From Trichococcus paludicola (GTDB taxonomy: Bacteria; Bacillota; Bacilli; Lactobacillales; Aerococcaceae): a DNA stretch of 64,000 nt. The DNA lies in the NCBI RefSeq assembly GCF_003052295.1, contig NZ_QBLC01000003.1, forward strand, positions 248,001 to 312,000. Reading direction: 5' to 3'. The notes beneath the pieces are model-generated. The model did not search any database. It worked only from the letters and a program-made list of their open reading frames with translations, and was not told the DNA's origin. Below are positions 9,172 through 17,024 of this stretch, one piece after another; the stretch's first letter is position 1; every line of letters starts with the position of its first letter. The position numbers and the translations under genes were made by a program.

Positions 9172-9769
9172 AGATTATTCAGAGATGCAACTGGACATCA
9201 TAACCGAGTTTTTTTCGATAGGCGGAGGGAATGCAGCGACAAGTCTATCGCAGTTGATCAATCACCCTGTCGTAATGACGGTGCCATTGGTGGAAACAAT
9301 GGACTATTCCGAATTGTTTGAAGGGATCATGTCCGATGAGAGCAGCGTGAATGCTGCAATTACAATGATTCATGGAGAACTGGAAGGCGCGTTTTTGTTT
9401 GTGATCAGGGATGATGAAGCCGACAAACTGGTGTCATTGATGCTGGGTGAGACACAGGGCGATCATGAAATGGCCGCGTCCGCTTTTATCGAATTGGTCA
9501 ATATTATCGTCAACACCTTTTTGAATGCAATCTCGCAAGTGTTTGATGTGACCGTGACGACAGGCATCCCATTCATGATAGAAGACATGTTTGGCGCAAT
9601 CATCAGCAGCATCTACATGGAGCAAGGTGTATATGAAGAAAATCTGTTCATCATAAAGAATGAATTTTCTTATTTGGGAGAACGCCTGGATGCATCCTTG
9701 TACTTTATCCCAAAGCAAGGCGTTTTAGACGAATTATTAAATGGAATCACAACTGAAAAGGAGAATTGA
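9152..9769 (+). CDS. cheC: CheC CheY-phosphate phosphatase
   Basis: CheC dephosphorylates CheY-P and works with CheD in adaptation. CheC proteins usually have two D/S-x3-E-x2-N active sites. The second is intact here (SAFIELVNIIVN, about residue 110). The first reads DIITEFFSIGGGN, where the Asn after Glu is replaced by Ser, so it may be inactive. The 205 residues match the family. ATG 9152 is preceded by a GAAAGA stretch; ATG 9164 is an alternative. It overlaps cheA at its start and its stop falls just before the cheY start. Confidence 0.9.
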   Translation: MWLSMYKDYSEMQLDIITEFFSIGGGNAATSLSQLINHPVVMTVPLVETMDYSELFEGIMSDESSVNAAITMIHGELEGAFLFVIRDDEADKLVSLMLGETQGDHEMAASAFIELVNIIVNTFLNAISQVFDVTVTTGIPFMIEDMFGAIISSIYMEQGVYEENLFIIKNEFSYLGERLDASLYFIPKQGVLDELLNGITTEKEN

Positions 9770-9771
9770 TT

Positions 9772-10131
9772 ATGGCGAAAAGTGTAATGATTGTTGATGA
9801 TGCAGCATTTATGAGGATGAAACTGAAGGACATTCTGGAAAAGAATGGGTATAGTGTCGTAGCGGAAGCACAGAATGGCATCGAAGCGATCGAAAAATAT
9901 AAAGAAGTGCGTCCGGAAATTGTGACGATGGACATCACGATGCCGGAAATGGACGGGATTGAGGCCTTAAAGGGAATCAAGGTGATTGATGCAAATGCGA
10001 AAGTGGTTATGTGCAGCGCCATGGGCCAACAAGGTATGGTAATGGATGCCATTCGGGCAGGGGCGGCGGACTTTATCGTGAAGCCTTTTGACACAGATCG
10101 CGTCATCAAAGCATTGGATAAAGTCATTTGA
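9772..10131 (+). CDS. cheY: CheY chemotaxis response regulator
   Basis: A single-domain receiver (119 residues) that carries the CheA signal to the switch proteins FliM and FliY. It shows the acid pocket (MIVDDAAFMR), the phospho-acceptor Asp54 in IVTMDITMPEMDG, the conserved Ser/Thr position in MCSAMG, and Lys in FIVKPFD. I chose ATG 9772 because AAGGAG lies 9 bp upstream, which is better than the in-frame TTG at 9766. The cheC stop lies within this site. Confidence 0.95.
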   Translation: MAKSVMIVDDAAFMRMKLKDILEKNGYSVVAEAQNGIEAIEKYKEVRPEIVTMDITMPEMDGIEALKGIKVIDANAKVVMCSAMGQQGMVMDAIRAGAADFIVKPFDTDRVIKALDKVI

Positions 10132-10144
10132 TCAGGAGGGCAAC

Positions 10145-10558
10145 ATGCAAATAATCGTCTTTACTTTAAAAGAAAAGTATTATGCTATACCTACTGAAGA
10201 TGTCGAAGAAATAGTCAAGGAAATGCCTCATACCCATGTGCCGAAAGCCCCGTCCTGGGTGGAAGGATTGATCAATATCCGTGGAAATGCCATCACCTTG
10301 ATTAATTTGTATAAATTACTTAGTAACACTAGTGAAACAGAAGAACTGTGTTACAATAGTATCATCATTTTGAAGAACAACGATAAAAAAGTTGCTTTTG
10401 CGGTGGACTCTGTTGAATCTGTTTCGGAAATTGATTCAAATGATATACAAATGACTGACTACGCGAATGCAAAGGAAGTAGCAGGCATCATCAGATTAAA
10501 CAACAAAATGATCAGTCTAATAAGTATGGAAGCATTATTTTCTATAAATGAGGGGTAA
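10145..10558 (+). CDS. cheW: CheW-type chemotaxis coupling protein (second copy)
   Basis: A 137-residue CheW domain (MQIIVFTLKEKYYAIPTEDVEEI). It has the family segments WVEGLINIRGNAITLINLYKLL and KVAFAVDSVESVSEI, and is a canonical coupling protein between CheA and receptors. ATG 10145 has AGGAGG directly upstream at a normal spacing. Its place between cheY and fliM resembles other Firmicutes che/fla operons. It shares only a general fold-level resemblance with the CheW at 4298, so the operon carries two different couplers. Confidence 0.92.
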   Translation: MQIIVFTLKEKYYAIPTEDVEEIVKEMPHTHVPKAPSWVEGLINIRGNAITLINLYKLLSNTSETEELCYNSIIILKNNDKKVAFAVDSVESVSEIDSNDIQMTDYANAKEVAGIIRLNNKMISLISMEALFSINEG

Positions 10559-10560
10559 GC

Positions 10561-11553
10561 GTGAGTAAAGTTCTATCTCAACAGGAAATAGATTTATTGA
10601 TGGAAAGTGTGAAAAGTGGAGAAATTGACACCGAACTAGTAGAGGAAGCGGAACACGTTAAGATCAAGACATACGATTTCAGAAGGCCGGCACGGCTCTC
10701 GAAAGAATATATGACGACTTTAACGATGTTGCTCGAGGAATATGCTAAGATTGCAAGTAATTTAATAACAACTCAAGTGCGTTCAAATGTTACGCTGCGG
10801 GTTGCATCGATCGAACAAATCAGTTTTGATGAGTTTTTGCATTCTATTCCTTACTTTACTTTGATGGGTCTATTCCGATCAGAGCCACAAGAGGGTATGC
10901 AGATTGTCGAAATCAATTCTCAGGTTTGTCTGCAGTTATTGCAGCTGTTATGCGGCGGACCGGATACAAGATTATCTGATACAGGCAACAGCAAAGACAG
11001 CTTTACGGATATCGAGATTGCCATTTTGGAAGAAGTGGTCGGCAATTTTGGGCATGCACTGCAATTGGCCTTCAGGGATATCGTAGAGTTGAACGTGAAG
11101 ATGGAAGCAATGGAAACGAATGCACAGCTGCTGCAGACGATGTCCCCCAATGAACCTGTCATCATGACTACGTTCATCATTGAATTGCTGGAGGACCAGA
11201 CATTCATCAATTTGTGCATCCCGTATGTCTTTTTTGAGAGCATGTTGGAGAAGTTGAGTTTTCGTAATTGGTTCCATTCAGGCCGCACCACGGATCCTTC
11301 AGACAAAGATAATTTGACTAAAAATCTGCAATCTGTTCCGGTGGGCGTAGAGGTTTTGCTTGGGAAAACGATCGTATCGATGGATAGTTTTTTGCAATTA
11401 GAGTTGGGTGATATCATCACCTTGGATAAACCCACACACGAGCCATTGGTCATGTCCATCGAGAATCTGCCAAGTTATTTGGTGAAGCCTGGTGTACTGG
11501 GGAATAAAATGGCGGTTGAGGTATTACACTATATCGGAGGAGACATGGAGTAA
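10561..11553 (+). CDS. fliM: FliM flagellar switch protein
   Basis: A C-ring protein that binds CheY-P and transmits the rotation signal to FliG. The N-terminus has the CheY-binding peptide (LSQQEIDLLMESV). A central CheC-like domain follows (about 45-225), and then a C-terminal SpoA/FliN-like domain (VGVEVLLGKTIVSMDSFLQLELGDIITL). It has 330 residues, the usual length. The start is GTG, 2 bp after the cheW stop. It lies in the che operon, apart from fliG at 22491. Confidence 0.96.
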   Translation: MSKVLSQQEIDLLMESVKSGEIDTELVEEAEHVKIKTYDFRRPARLSKEYMTTLTMLLEEYAKIASNLITTQVRSNVTLRVASIEQISFDEFLHSIPYFTLMGLFRSEPQEGMQIVEINSQVCLQLLQLLCGGPDTRLSDTGNSKDSFTDIEIAILEEVVGNFGHALQLAFRDIVELNVKMEAMETNAQLLQTMSPNEPVIMTTFIIELLEDQTFINLCIPYVFFESMLEKLSFRNWFHSGRTTDPSDKDNLTKNLQSVPVGVEVLLGKTIVSMDSFLQLELGDIITLDKPTHEPLVMSIENLPSYLVKPGVLGNKMAVEVLHYIGGDME

Positions 11554-12615
11554 ATGAGCACGGAAAAACTAACACAAGAAGAAATCGACCGCATGATGAG
11601 TGAATTAACCCAAGCGCCAGTTGCCGCATCCACAACCATCAGCCAAATGGAGAGCGACATCATCGGGGAAGTCGGTAATATCTCTATGTCCCAAGCGGCT
11701 ACGACATTGTCCGAAATTTTAGGTCATAAAGTACACATCACAACGCCCCAAGTATTCGTCAAAAGTATCCGTGAGGTGATAGATGCTGCGGTTAAGCCTA
11801 AAATCATTACCTCGATCGGCTTCAAAAAAGGTTTGACGGGGAATAATCTCTTGCTGATGGATGCGCAGGACTCCGTGATCATCGCCAATTTGATGATGGG
11901 TGGTGACGGCCAAGTAACCAGTTCGGAATTAACGGAATTGGAATTGAGCGCGGTCGGTGAAGCCATGAATCAGATGATGGGATCTTCCGCAACGGCCATG
12001 GCGACCATGCTGGGGAAAATGATCGATATTTTGCCTCCGGAAGTGCATTTGGTAGATGATAAAGAACAATTTAATGTCGATATCGGTGTGGATAATTTGA
12101 ACGCAGATGTCTGTCTGATCGCATTCCAACTGGAAGTGGAAGGCATTCTCCAGAGTGAAATTATGCAAGTGTTCACAATGGACGCCGTCAAAGAGATCAC
12201 TGAGATCATGTTGGCGGATCAAGGAGAAGTGCTTGCTCCAGTCGAACGGAAGCACGAAGAGCGGCCCGCGCAACCACCTTTGCAGCCAGCAGTAGATGTG
12301 GTTCCGATTCAAAAACCTGCTTTTCAAGAATTGCATAAATCCGATAGACAACATCTTCCGCAAAATTTGGAGCTGATACTGGATGTCCCGTTGGAATTCA
12401 GTGTGATGCTGGGAGAAAGCAAGAAAACTATCAAAGATATCCTTTCGTTAGGGACGGGCTCCGTTGTGGAACTGAACAAACTGACGGAAGAACCTTTGAG
12501 CATCTACGTGAACGGCAAGCGGATCGCTGAAGGCGAAGTTGTGGTCATCAACGAGAATTTCGGTATCCGCATCACAAACATCCTGAGCAAAGAAAAACGC
12601 ATCGAAACGCTATAG
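11554..12615 (+). CDS. fliY: FliY flagellar switch phosphatase
   Basis: The Gram-positive equivalent of FliN, with CheY-P phosphatase activity at the C-ring. It has a short CheY-binding-like N-terminus (LTQEEIDRMMSEL) and a CheC-like domain with two plausible active sites: DIIGEVGNISMSQAATTLS and SELTELELSAVGEAMNQ. A proline-rich linker (about residues 225-255) follows, and then a C-terminal SpoA domain (LILDVPLEFSVMLG to GIRITNIL). Its ATG directly follows the fliM stop. A terminator follows, so it closes the che operon. Confidence 0.95.
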   Translation: MSTEKLTQEEIDRMMSELTQAPVAASTTISQMESDIIGEVGNISMSQAATTLSEILGHKVHITTPQVFVKSIREVIDAAVKPKIITSIGFKKGLTGNNLLLMDAQDSVIIANLMMGGDGQVTSSELTELELSAVGEAMNQMMGSSATAMATMLGKMIDILPPEVHLVDDKEQFNVDIGVDNLNADVCLIAFQLEVEGILQSEIMQVFTMDAVKEITEIMLADQGEVLAPVERKHEERPAQPPLQPAVDVVPIQKPAFQELHKSDRQHLPQNLELILDVPLEFSVMLGESKKTIKDILSLGTGSVVELNKLTEEPLSIYVNGKRIAEGEVVVINENFGIRITNILSKEKRIETL

Positions 12616-12655
12616 AAAGCAGCACCTTTGGAAAGAGGCGCTGCTTTCTTTCTAT
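12613..12655 (+). terminator. Terminator of the che operon
   Basis: A stem pairs GAAAGCAGC (12615-12623) with GCTGCTTTC (12640-12648), followed by a T-rich tail (TTTCTATTT). Confidence 0.8.
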
Positions 12656-12693
12656 TTATCAATCATTCCGTGGGCTTTTTCTGGATTTTGACT

Positions 12694-12719
12694 TAACTTT
12701 TCAGCAAAGTGGTCGACAA
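12694..12719 (+). promoter_or_regulatory. possible FliA-type promoter of the flgM operon
   Basis: TAAC (12694-12697), 14 bp, then GTCGACAA (12712-12719). Five of eight -10 positions agree with GCCGATTA. It is weaker than the other four sites, but the position before flgM and the late genes flgKL fits. Confidence 0.45.
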
Positions 12720-12778
12720 TAGTGATGTGGATACAATAAGATAGATACATACTAACCAGTAAAAAAGGAGTGAGTTGC

Positions 12779-13072
12779 ATGAAAATCGGCAACGGCTATA
12801 ACAGTTACCTGAAAGCAATCCAAAAGGACACAACCCATAAAGAAACGATCAAGACTGAACCGCTTAAACCAAGAGTAAATGAGGCGGCGGTAAAAGTCGA
12901 GATTTCCGAAGAAGCGAAACGCTTGGCTGAAAAGACAATCGCTAGCGCCCCTAGCGCCAAAGCCCAAGAGATAAAAGCAGCCATCCAAAATGGCACGTAT
13001 AAAGTAAGTGCGGAAAACATTGCAGCGGGCATGATGAAAGCAATGGAAGAACAAGGAGCTGGCTCGGAATGA
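12779..13072 (+). CDS. flgM: FlgM anti-sigma factor
   Basis: A small (97-residue) inhibitor of FliA, exported through the finished hook-basal body so that late genes switch on. The C-terminal half has the FlgM pattern: VEISEEAKRLAEK, then AQEIKAAIQNGTYKVSAENIAAGMM. The N-terminus is polar and low in hydrophobic residues, as expected for an unfolded export substrate. ATG 12779 follows AAAGGAG at 8 bp; an in-frame GTG at 12770 overlaps that site and is rejected. Its stop overlaps the flgN start by 4 bp. Confidence 0.88.
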   Translation: MKIGNGYNSYLKAIQKDTTHKETIKTEPLKPRVNEAAVKVEISEEAKRLAEKTIASAPSAKAQEIKAAIQNGTYKVSAENIAAGMMKAMEEQGAGSE

Positions 13073-13440
13073 TGGAAACCAGACAAAATGGCTTATCCTT
13101 GTTGCTAGCACTCAAAGAAACCTTGCAGCGCGAAAAGCAAGCTCTGATGGCGAATGACAGTGCCGCATTCGAAAACATTGTCACCGAAAAACAGGCATTT
13201 TTAAACCTATTAAAAGAAGCTTCTTTTGAAGACTGCGACCGTCTTACTGTCGAAAAAGAAGCAAGTGAAATAAAGGAACTGCAGGAATGCAACGTTTTGT
13301 TGACAAGACAAGCAATCAGTTATCATGACAGCGTTTTGGATGCTTTAAGCGAAGGGATGGAAAAAAAATCCCGGACGTACTCCAAGAAAGGGCAACTGTC
13401 CCCTGCCAAAAATGCAGGTCTGTTCAATCAATCAGTGTAA
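13069..13440 (+). CDS. flgN: FlgN-like export chaperone
   Basis: A mostly helical protein of 123 residues in the flgN position between flgM and flgK. FlgN chaperones the hook-filament junction proteins FlgK and FlgL to the export gate. The sequence shows a long heptad-like helix (LLLALKETLQREKQALM) and FENIVTEKQAFLNLLKEA, typical of FlgN. Identification rests on these helices and on gene order, because the family is weakly conserved. Confidence 0.75.
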   Translation: MMETRQNGLSLLLALKETLQREKQALMANDSAAFENIVTEKQAFLNLLKEASFEDCDRLTVEKEASEIKELQECNVLLTRQAISYHDSVLDALSEGMEKKSRTYSKKGQLSPAKNAGLFNQSV

Positions 13441-13452
13441 GGTGGAGGTAGC

Positions 13453-14976
13453 ATGGCAGGATTATTTGGAGTACTAAATGCAGGAACGAACGGCATGAGC
13501 GCAGCGCAGGCGGCGATGCAGACAACAAGCAACAACATTTCAAATGCAAATACGGATGGTTATTCCCGACAACGGGTGAATTTGGTAACGAATAATCCTT
13601 ACACGCTTTCTGGAGTGGGCCAACTCGGAACAGGCGTACGCATGGAATCCGTCACACGTGTCGTCGACGATTATTTGGTGAAGCAGACTTTCACGGAAAA
13701 TGGATCTTTGGAAAAATTCACGCAAAAAGCTGATGTATTGGGCCAATTGGAGTCCGTTTTCAACGAACCTTCCGAAACGGGACTCAACAATAAATTGACC
13801 GATTTCTATGAATCCTGGAAATATCTGGGGAATAATCCGGAACTGACGACATCCAAAACGATGGTCAGCCAGCAGGCGCAGACATTGACGGATACGGTCT
13901 CGCATATGGGCGCGCAATTGGACACCCTTCAGGAAGGCACCGTTCAGGCAATTTCCAAGAAAGTCTTGGACTTCAACACGAAAGTCGAGCAACTGGAAGC
14001 AATCAACACGCAAATTTTTTCCGTGGTCACAAAAGGCGAAATGCCGAATACCTTATTGGATCAGCGGGATCAATTGGTGGGAGAACTCTCAGGAATCACT
14101 TCGGTGGAAGTGAAGACGGATGCTTACCAACGGACTTTCATCAGCATTGAGGGCGAAGAAATTCTCGGAGCAAATAAGCGCCAAGAATTAAGTGTAGCAA
14201 TCGGAGCTGCTTCCGGAGACGGAACACGCATCTCGACCAACGGCAGTACCTCGAAAACGGTCGAATCATCCGAAGCTTTCCCAGCCGGAACGCTGTTGCT
14301 TCAGAAAACTGCTGAAGACGGTTCGGTGCAATTTACGGAACTAGCCAGCAAGAGCGGCCATATCAGTGGTTCCCAGGAAGCGCTGGTCGAAATCGATCGA
14401 GGCATCCAGGAATTGAATCAGCTGGTCTCGACTGTGGCAAAAGCGGTCAATTTGGTTCATAGCGACAATGGAACCGGGATTCCCTTTTTTGATTTGGGCG
14501 ATGATCCGGATAAGGTCATTTCCAACTTCAAAGTGAATTCCGCCATCACGGAAGACCCAAGCAAGATTGTTTCAGGCAAATCGCTAACGGGCCAGATAGC
14601 CGGTGACGGCACCCGGGCCCGCGCCATTGCCGACATCCAATCAGCCGTGCTCAGCTACACTTCGGAAGAGCCGCTCGCTTTTGATGCGGACACGATGAAG
14701 ATTACAGCGCAGCCAAATGGCACGACTACAGCGGATGCGTACAATGACATCATCACCCGAGTGGGGATTTCGAAGCAACAGGCCGACTTCATGATGGAGA
14801 ACCAAAACGAAGTGGTTTCCTTCCTGGAACAACGAAAGAGTTCCATTTCCGGTGTTTCCATCAACGAAGAAGTCGTCAACATCATGAAATTCCAAAGTGC
14901 GTTTCAGGCAAACGCTAAGGTGTTGGCCGTCACCTCCGAGATGCTGGACACTTTGATCAATCGGACGGGGGTATAG
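13453..14976 (+). CDS. flgK: FlgK hook-filament junction protein 1
   Basis: Hook-associated protein 1 (507 residues), part of the junction between hook and filament. The N-terminal rod/hook signature is present (LNAGTNGMSAAQAAMQTTSN, then NISNANTDGYSRQRVNL). The C-terminal helix is also typical (SGVSINEEVVNIMKFQSAFQANAKVLAVTSEMLDTLI). The central region is variable and hydrophilic. GGTGGAGG precedes the ATG. It lies 12 bp after flgN and 2 bp before flgL. Confidence 0.95.
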   Translation: MAGLFGVLNAGTNGMSAAQAAMQTTSNNISNANTDGYSRQRVNLVTNNPYTLSGVGQLGTGVRMESVTRVVDDYLVKQTFTENGSLEKFTQKADVLGQLESVFNEPSETGLNNKLTDFYESWKYLGNNPELTTSKTMVSQQAQTLTDTVSHMGAQLDTLQEGTVQAISKKVLDFNTKVEQLEAINTQIFSVVTKGEMPNTLLDQRDQLVGELSGITSVEVKTDAYQRTFISIEGEEILGANKRQELSVAIGAASGDGTRISTNGSTSKTVESSEAFPAGTLLLQKTAEDGSVQFTELASKSGHISGSQEALVEIDRGIQELNQLVSTVAKAVNLVHSDNGTGIPFFDLGDDPDKVISNFKVNSAITEDPSKIVSGKSLTGQIAGDGTRARAIADIQSAVLSYTSEEPLAFDADTMKITAQPNGTTTADAYNDIITRVGISKQQADFMMENQNEVVSFLEQRKSSISGVSINEEVVNIMKFQSAFQANAKVLAVTSEMLDTLINRTGV

Positions 14977-14978
14977 AC

Positions 14979-15938
14979 ATGCGCATCACGGACAGAATAA
15001 CATCAACGAACATGATCCAAAGCATCAACCGAAGCCAAGGCAAGTTGGAAAAATACAACAACCAATTGTCTTCTATGAAGGAAATCAGCAAACCATCAGA
15101 CGATCCCCTTAGAGCTTCGCAAATCATGAATTTAAACAACAGCTTGATCCAGAATGAGGAGTTTTCCGTAACGATTGCGGACACTACCGATTGGACCAAC
15201 ATGCAGGATTCCGCTTTGGAAAATGCCACCAATTCACTCAGACGGATCACTACGCTGATCCAGTCGGCTTCCACCGGAACGATGTCGGATTCGGACCGCC
15301 AAGCCGTGAAAGCCGAAATGGAAACCGAAATCAGCACATTGGTCGACTCGCTGAACACAAATTTTGGCGGCAAGTATGTCTTCTCCGGTATGAACACGAC
15401 GACCAAGCCGTTCGAAATCAGTCGGGATACTGCAGGGGCAATGACCGGTATCCAATATCAGGGGACAGTTGACGGAACCGATGCAAACGGCAATGTTATC
15501 CCAGTAAAAGCTGATTTATCCCGCACAATCGCGACAGGCGTGGATGTCTCGCTGAAGACGGATGGCAGACAGCTTATGAATGAGCAGGGAACTCCTGCAG
15601 AAAAAGACGATCTCGGCACCTTCCTTACGGATGCGCTGAAGGCTTTGGATGCCAATGATACCGAAGCTCTCTCAGGCATACTGCTGGCTCGTTCCAACGC
15701 AGAGACGGAAAACGTCGTCAATATGCGGACCGAAATCGGCGCCATCTCCAACCGGCTGAAATCCGCCCAAGAGCGGAACACTTCCGAAAACATTAACCTC
15801 CAGTCGATCCGTTCCAACAAGCAAGATGTTGATCTGGCCGAGAAGTATATGGAGTTCACGATGGAACAGCAAGCTTTCCAATCGGCGTTGTCGATGGGCA
15901 CCAAGATTCTCCAGACCAATATTTTAGACTATCTTTAG
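14979..15938 (+). CDS. flgL: FlgL hook-filament junction protein 3
   Basis: Flagellin-like junction protein (319 residues) that joins FlgK to the filament. The N-terminus (MRITDRITSTNMIQSINRSQ) and LSSMKEISKPSDDPLRASQIM are typical. The C-terminal helix (EKYMEFTMEQQAFQSALSMGTKILQTNILDYL) matches the flagellin/FlgL family. Its stop codon lies inside the loop of the terminator that ends the operon. Confidence 0.95.
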   Translation: MRITDRITSTNMIQSINRSQGKLEKYNNQLSSMKEISKPSDDPLRASQIMNLNNSLIQNEEFSVTIADTTDWTNMQDSALENATNSLRRITTLIQSASTGTMSDSDRQAVKAEMETEISTLVDSLNTNFGGKYVFSGMNTTTKPFEISRDTAGAMTGIQYQGTVDGTDANGNVIPVKADLSRTIATGVDVSLKTDGRQLMNEQGTPAEKDDLGTFLTDALKALDANDTEALSGILLARSNAETENVVNMRTEIGAISNRLKSAQERNTSENINLQSIRSNKQDVDLAEKYMEFTMEQQAFQSALSMGTKILQTNILDYL

Positions 15939-15957
15939 GATAGTCTATTTTTTTTTT
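15925..15957 (+). terminator. Terminator of the flgM-flgL operon
   Basis: A perfect 9-bp stem pairs TAGACTATC (15925-15933) with GATAGTCTA (15939-15947), and a run of about 10 T residues follows. It overlaps the last codons of flgL. Confidence 0.93.
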
Positions 15958-15978
15958 GAAATTCAGCAAAATAATGCT

Positions 15979-16004
15979 TAACTATTTCAGAGCCGCTCCG
16001 ATTA
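15979..16004 (+). promoter_or_regulatory. FliA/sigma-D type promoter of fliC
   Basis: TAAC (15979-15982), 14 bp, then TCCGATTA (15997-16004). It lies 55 bp upstream of the flagellin start, right after the flgL terminator. Confidence 0.7.
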
Positions 16005-16058
16005 TATAGATATAGGCAAGGCCTTAACAAAACGAAAACACACTAGGAGGAAATACAC

Positions 16059-16877
16059 ATGAGAATCGGAACAAATACAGCAGCAACGAATACATATTCA
16101 AACTTGAAATCAGCTAACGCTTCAAAAGCAGGTTCATTGGCAAAACTGTCTTCAGGCTTACGCATCAACAAAGCCGGAGACGACGCTGCCGGACTTTCCA
16201 TCTCGGAAAAAATGAAGAACCAAATCAGCGGATTGACACAAGCAACACGCAATGCACAAGATGGCATTTCCTTGATCCAAACGGCTGAAGGCGCACTGTC
16301 AGAAACACACAGCATTCTGAACCGTATGCGTGATTTGTCTGTCCAAGCTGCCAATGAGACAAACAGTTTAGCTGATTCAACTGCAATTAAGGGAGAAATG
16401 GGTGACTTAAGCAAGGAAATTGATAGAATTGCTAAAACTACAAAATTTAATGAAAAATCTTTATTAGATACAGCAGATAAAACATTTGTGTTACAAATTG
16501 GCGCAAATGTGTCAACAGACGATTCTTTGACAGTTACTATTGATGCAATGGATGCATCAACCTTAGGCGTGGGTGCCTTGGATGTCACAACCACTGCTGG
16601 TGCTACTGGCGCTATTACAGCGCTGGATACAGCAATTAAAACTGTATCAACTCAACGTACATCCTTAGGAGCAAATCAAAACCGCCTAGACCACACTATC
16701 AACAATCTTACCACTACAAAAGAAAACTTGTCTGAAGCGAACTCACGTATCACCGATGTGGATATGGCTGAAGAAATGACTTCATTCACGAAGTCAAACA
16801 TCTTAGCGCAAGCAGCAACCTCTATGTTGGCGCAAGCGAACCAAATGCCGCAATCTGTACTTTCTTTGTTACAATAA
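16059..16877 (+). CDS. fliC: flagellin
   Basis: The filament subunit, a compact flagellin of 272 residues made essentially of the D0-D1 domains with a small variable centre. The N-terminus (MRIGTNTAATNTY; LAKLSSGLRINKAGDDAAGL) and C-terminus (RITDVDMAEEMTSFTKSNIL; MPQSVLSLLQ) are canonical. AGGAGG precedes the ATG, and it is a single-gene unit with its own FliA-type promoter and terminator. The middle of the gene (about 16370-16560, residues 105-168) is visibly richer in A+T than the ends, which suggests exchange of the surface-exposed part. It is the only flagellin gene in the window. Confidence 0.96.
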   Translation: MRIGTNTAATNTYSNLKSANASKAGSLAKLSSGLRINKAGDDAAGLSISEKMKNQISGLTQATRNAQDGISLIQTAEGALSETHSILNRMRDLSVQAANETNSLADSTAIKGEMGDLSKEIDRIAKTTKFNEKSLLDTADKTFVLQIGANVSTDDSLTVTIDAMDASTLGVGALDVTTTAGATGAITALDTAIKTVSTQRTSLGANQNRLDHTINNLTTTKENLSEANSRITDVDMAEEMTSFTKSNILAQAATSMLAQANQMPQSVLSLLQ

Positions 16878-16886
16878 TAGCTTTAG

Positions 16887-16926
16887 ATCAAAGGCCGGCC
16901 ATATGGCTGGCCTTTGATTGCTTTAT
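16887..16926 (+). terminator. Terminator after fliC
   Basis: A 14-bp stem pairs 16887-16900 with 16905-16918, with one G-T pair and a 4-nt loop. The tail is only moderately T-rich. Confidence 0.75.
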
Positions 16927-17024
16927 AGGGCCAAAAATATTATCATGTCGTAAAGCGGCACCATGCAGCTTCAATAATTAGAACCAGAACCCAACAGCCA
17001 AGCTGTACGGAACGGAGTGAAAGA

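Noticed and set aside
16951-16980. Possible FliA-type promoter before fliD (TAAA then TTCAATAA)
   Set aside because: Only about half of the -10 positions match, too weak to claim next to the clear sites elsewhere.
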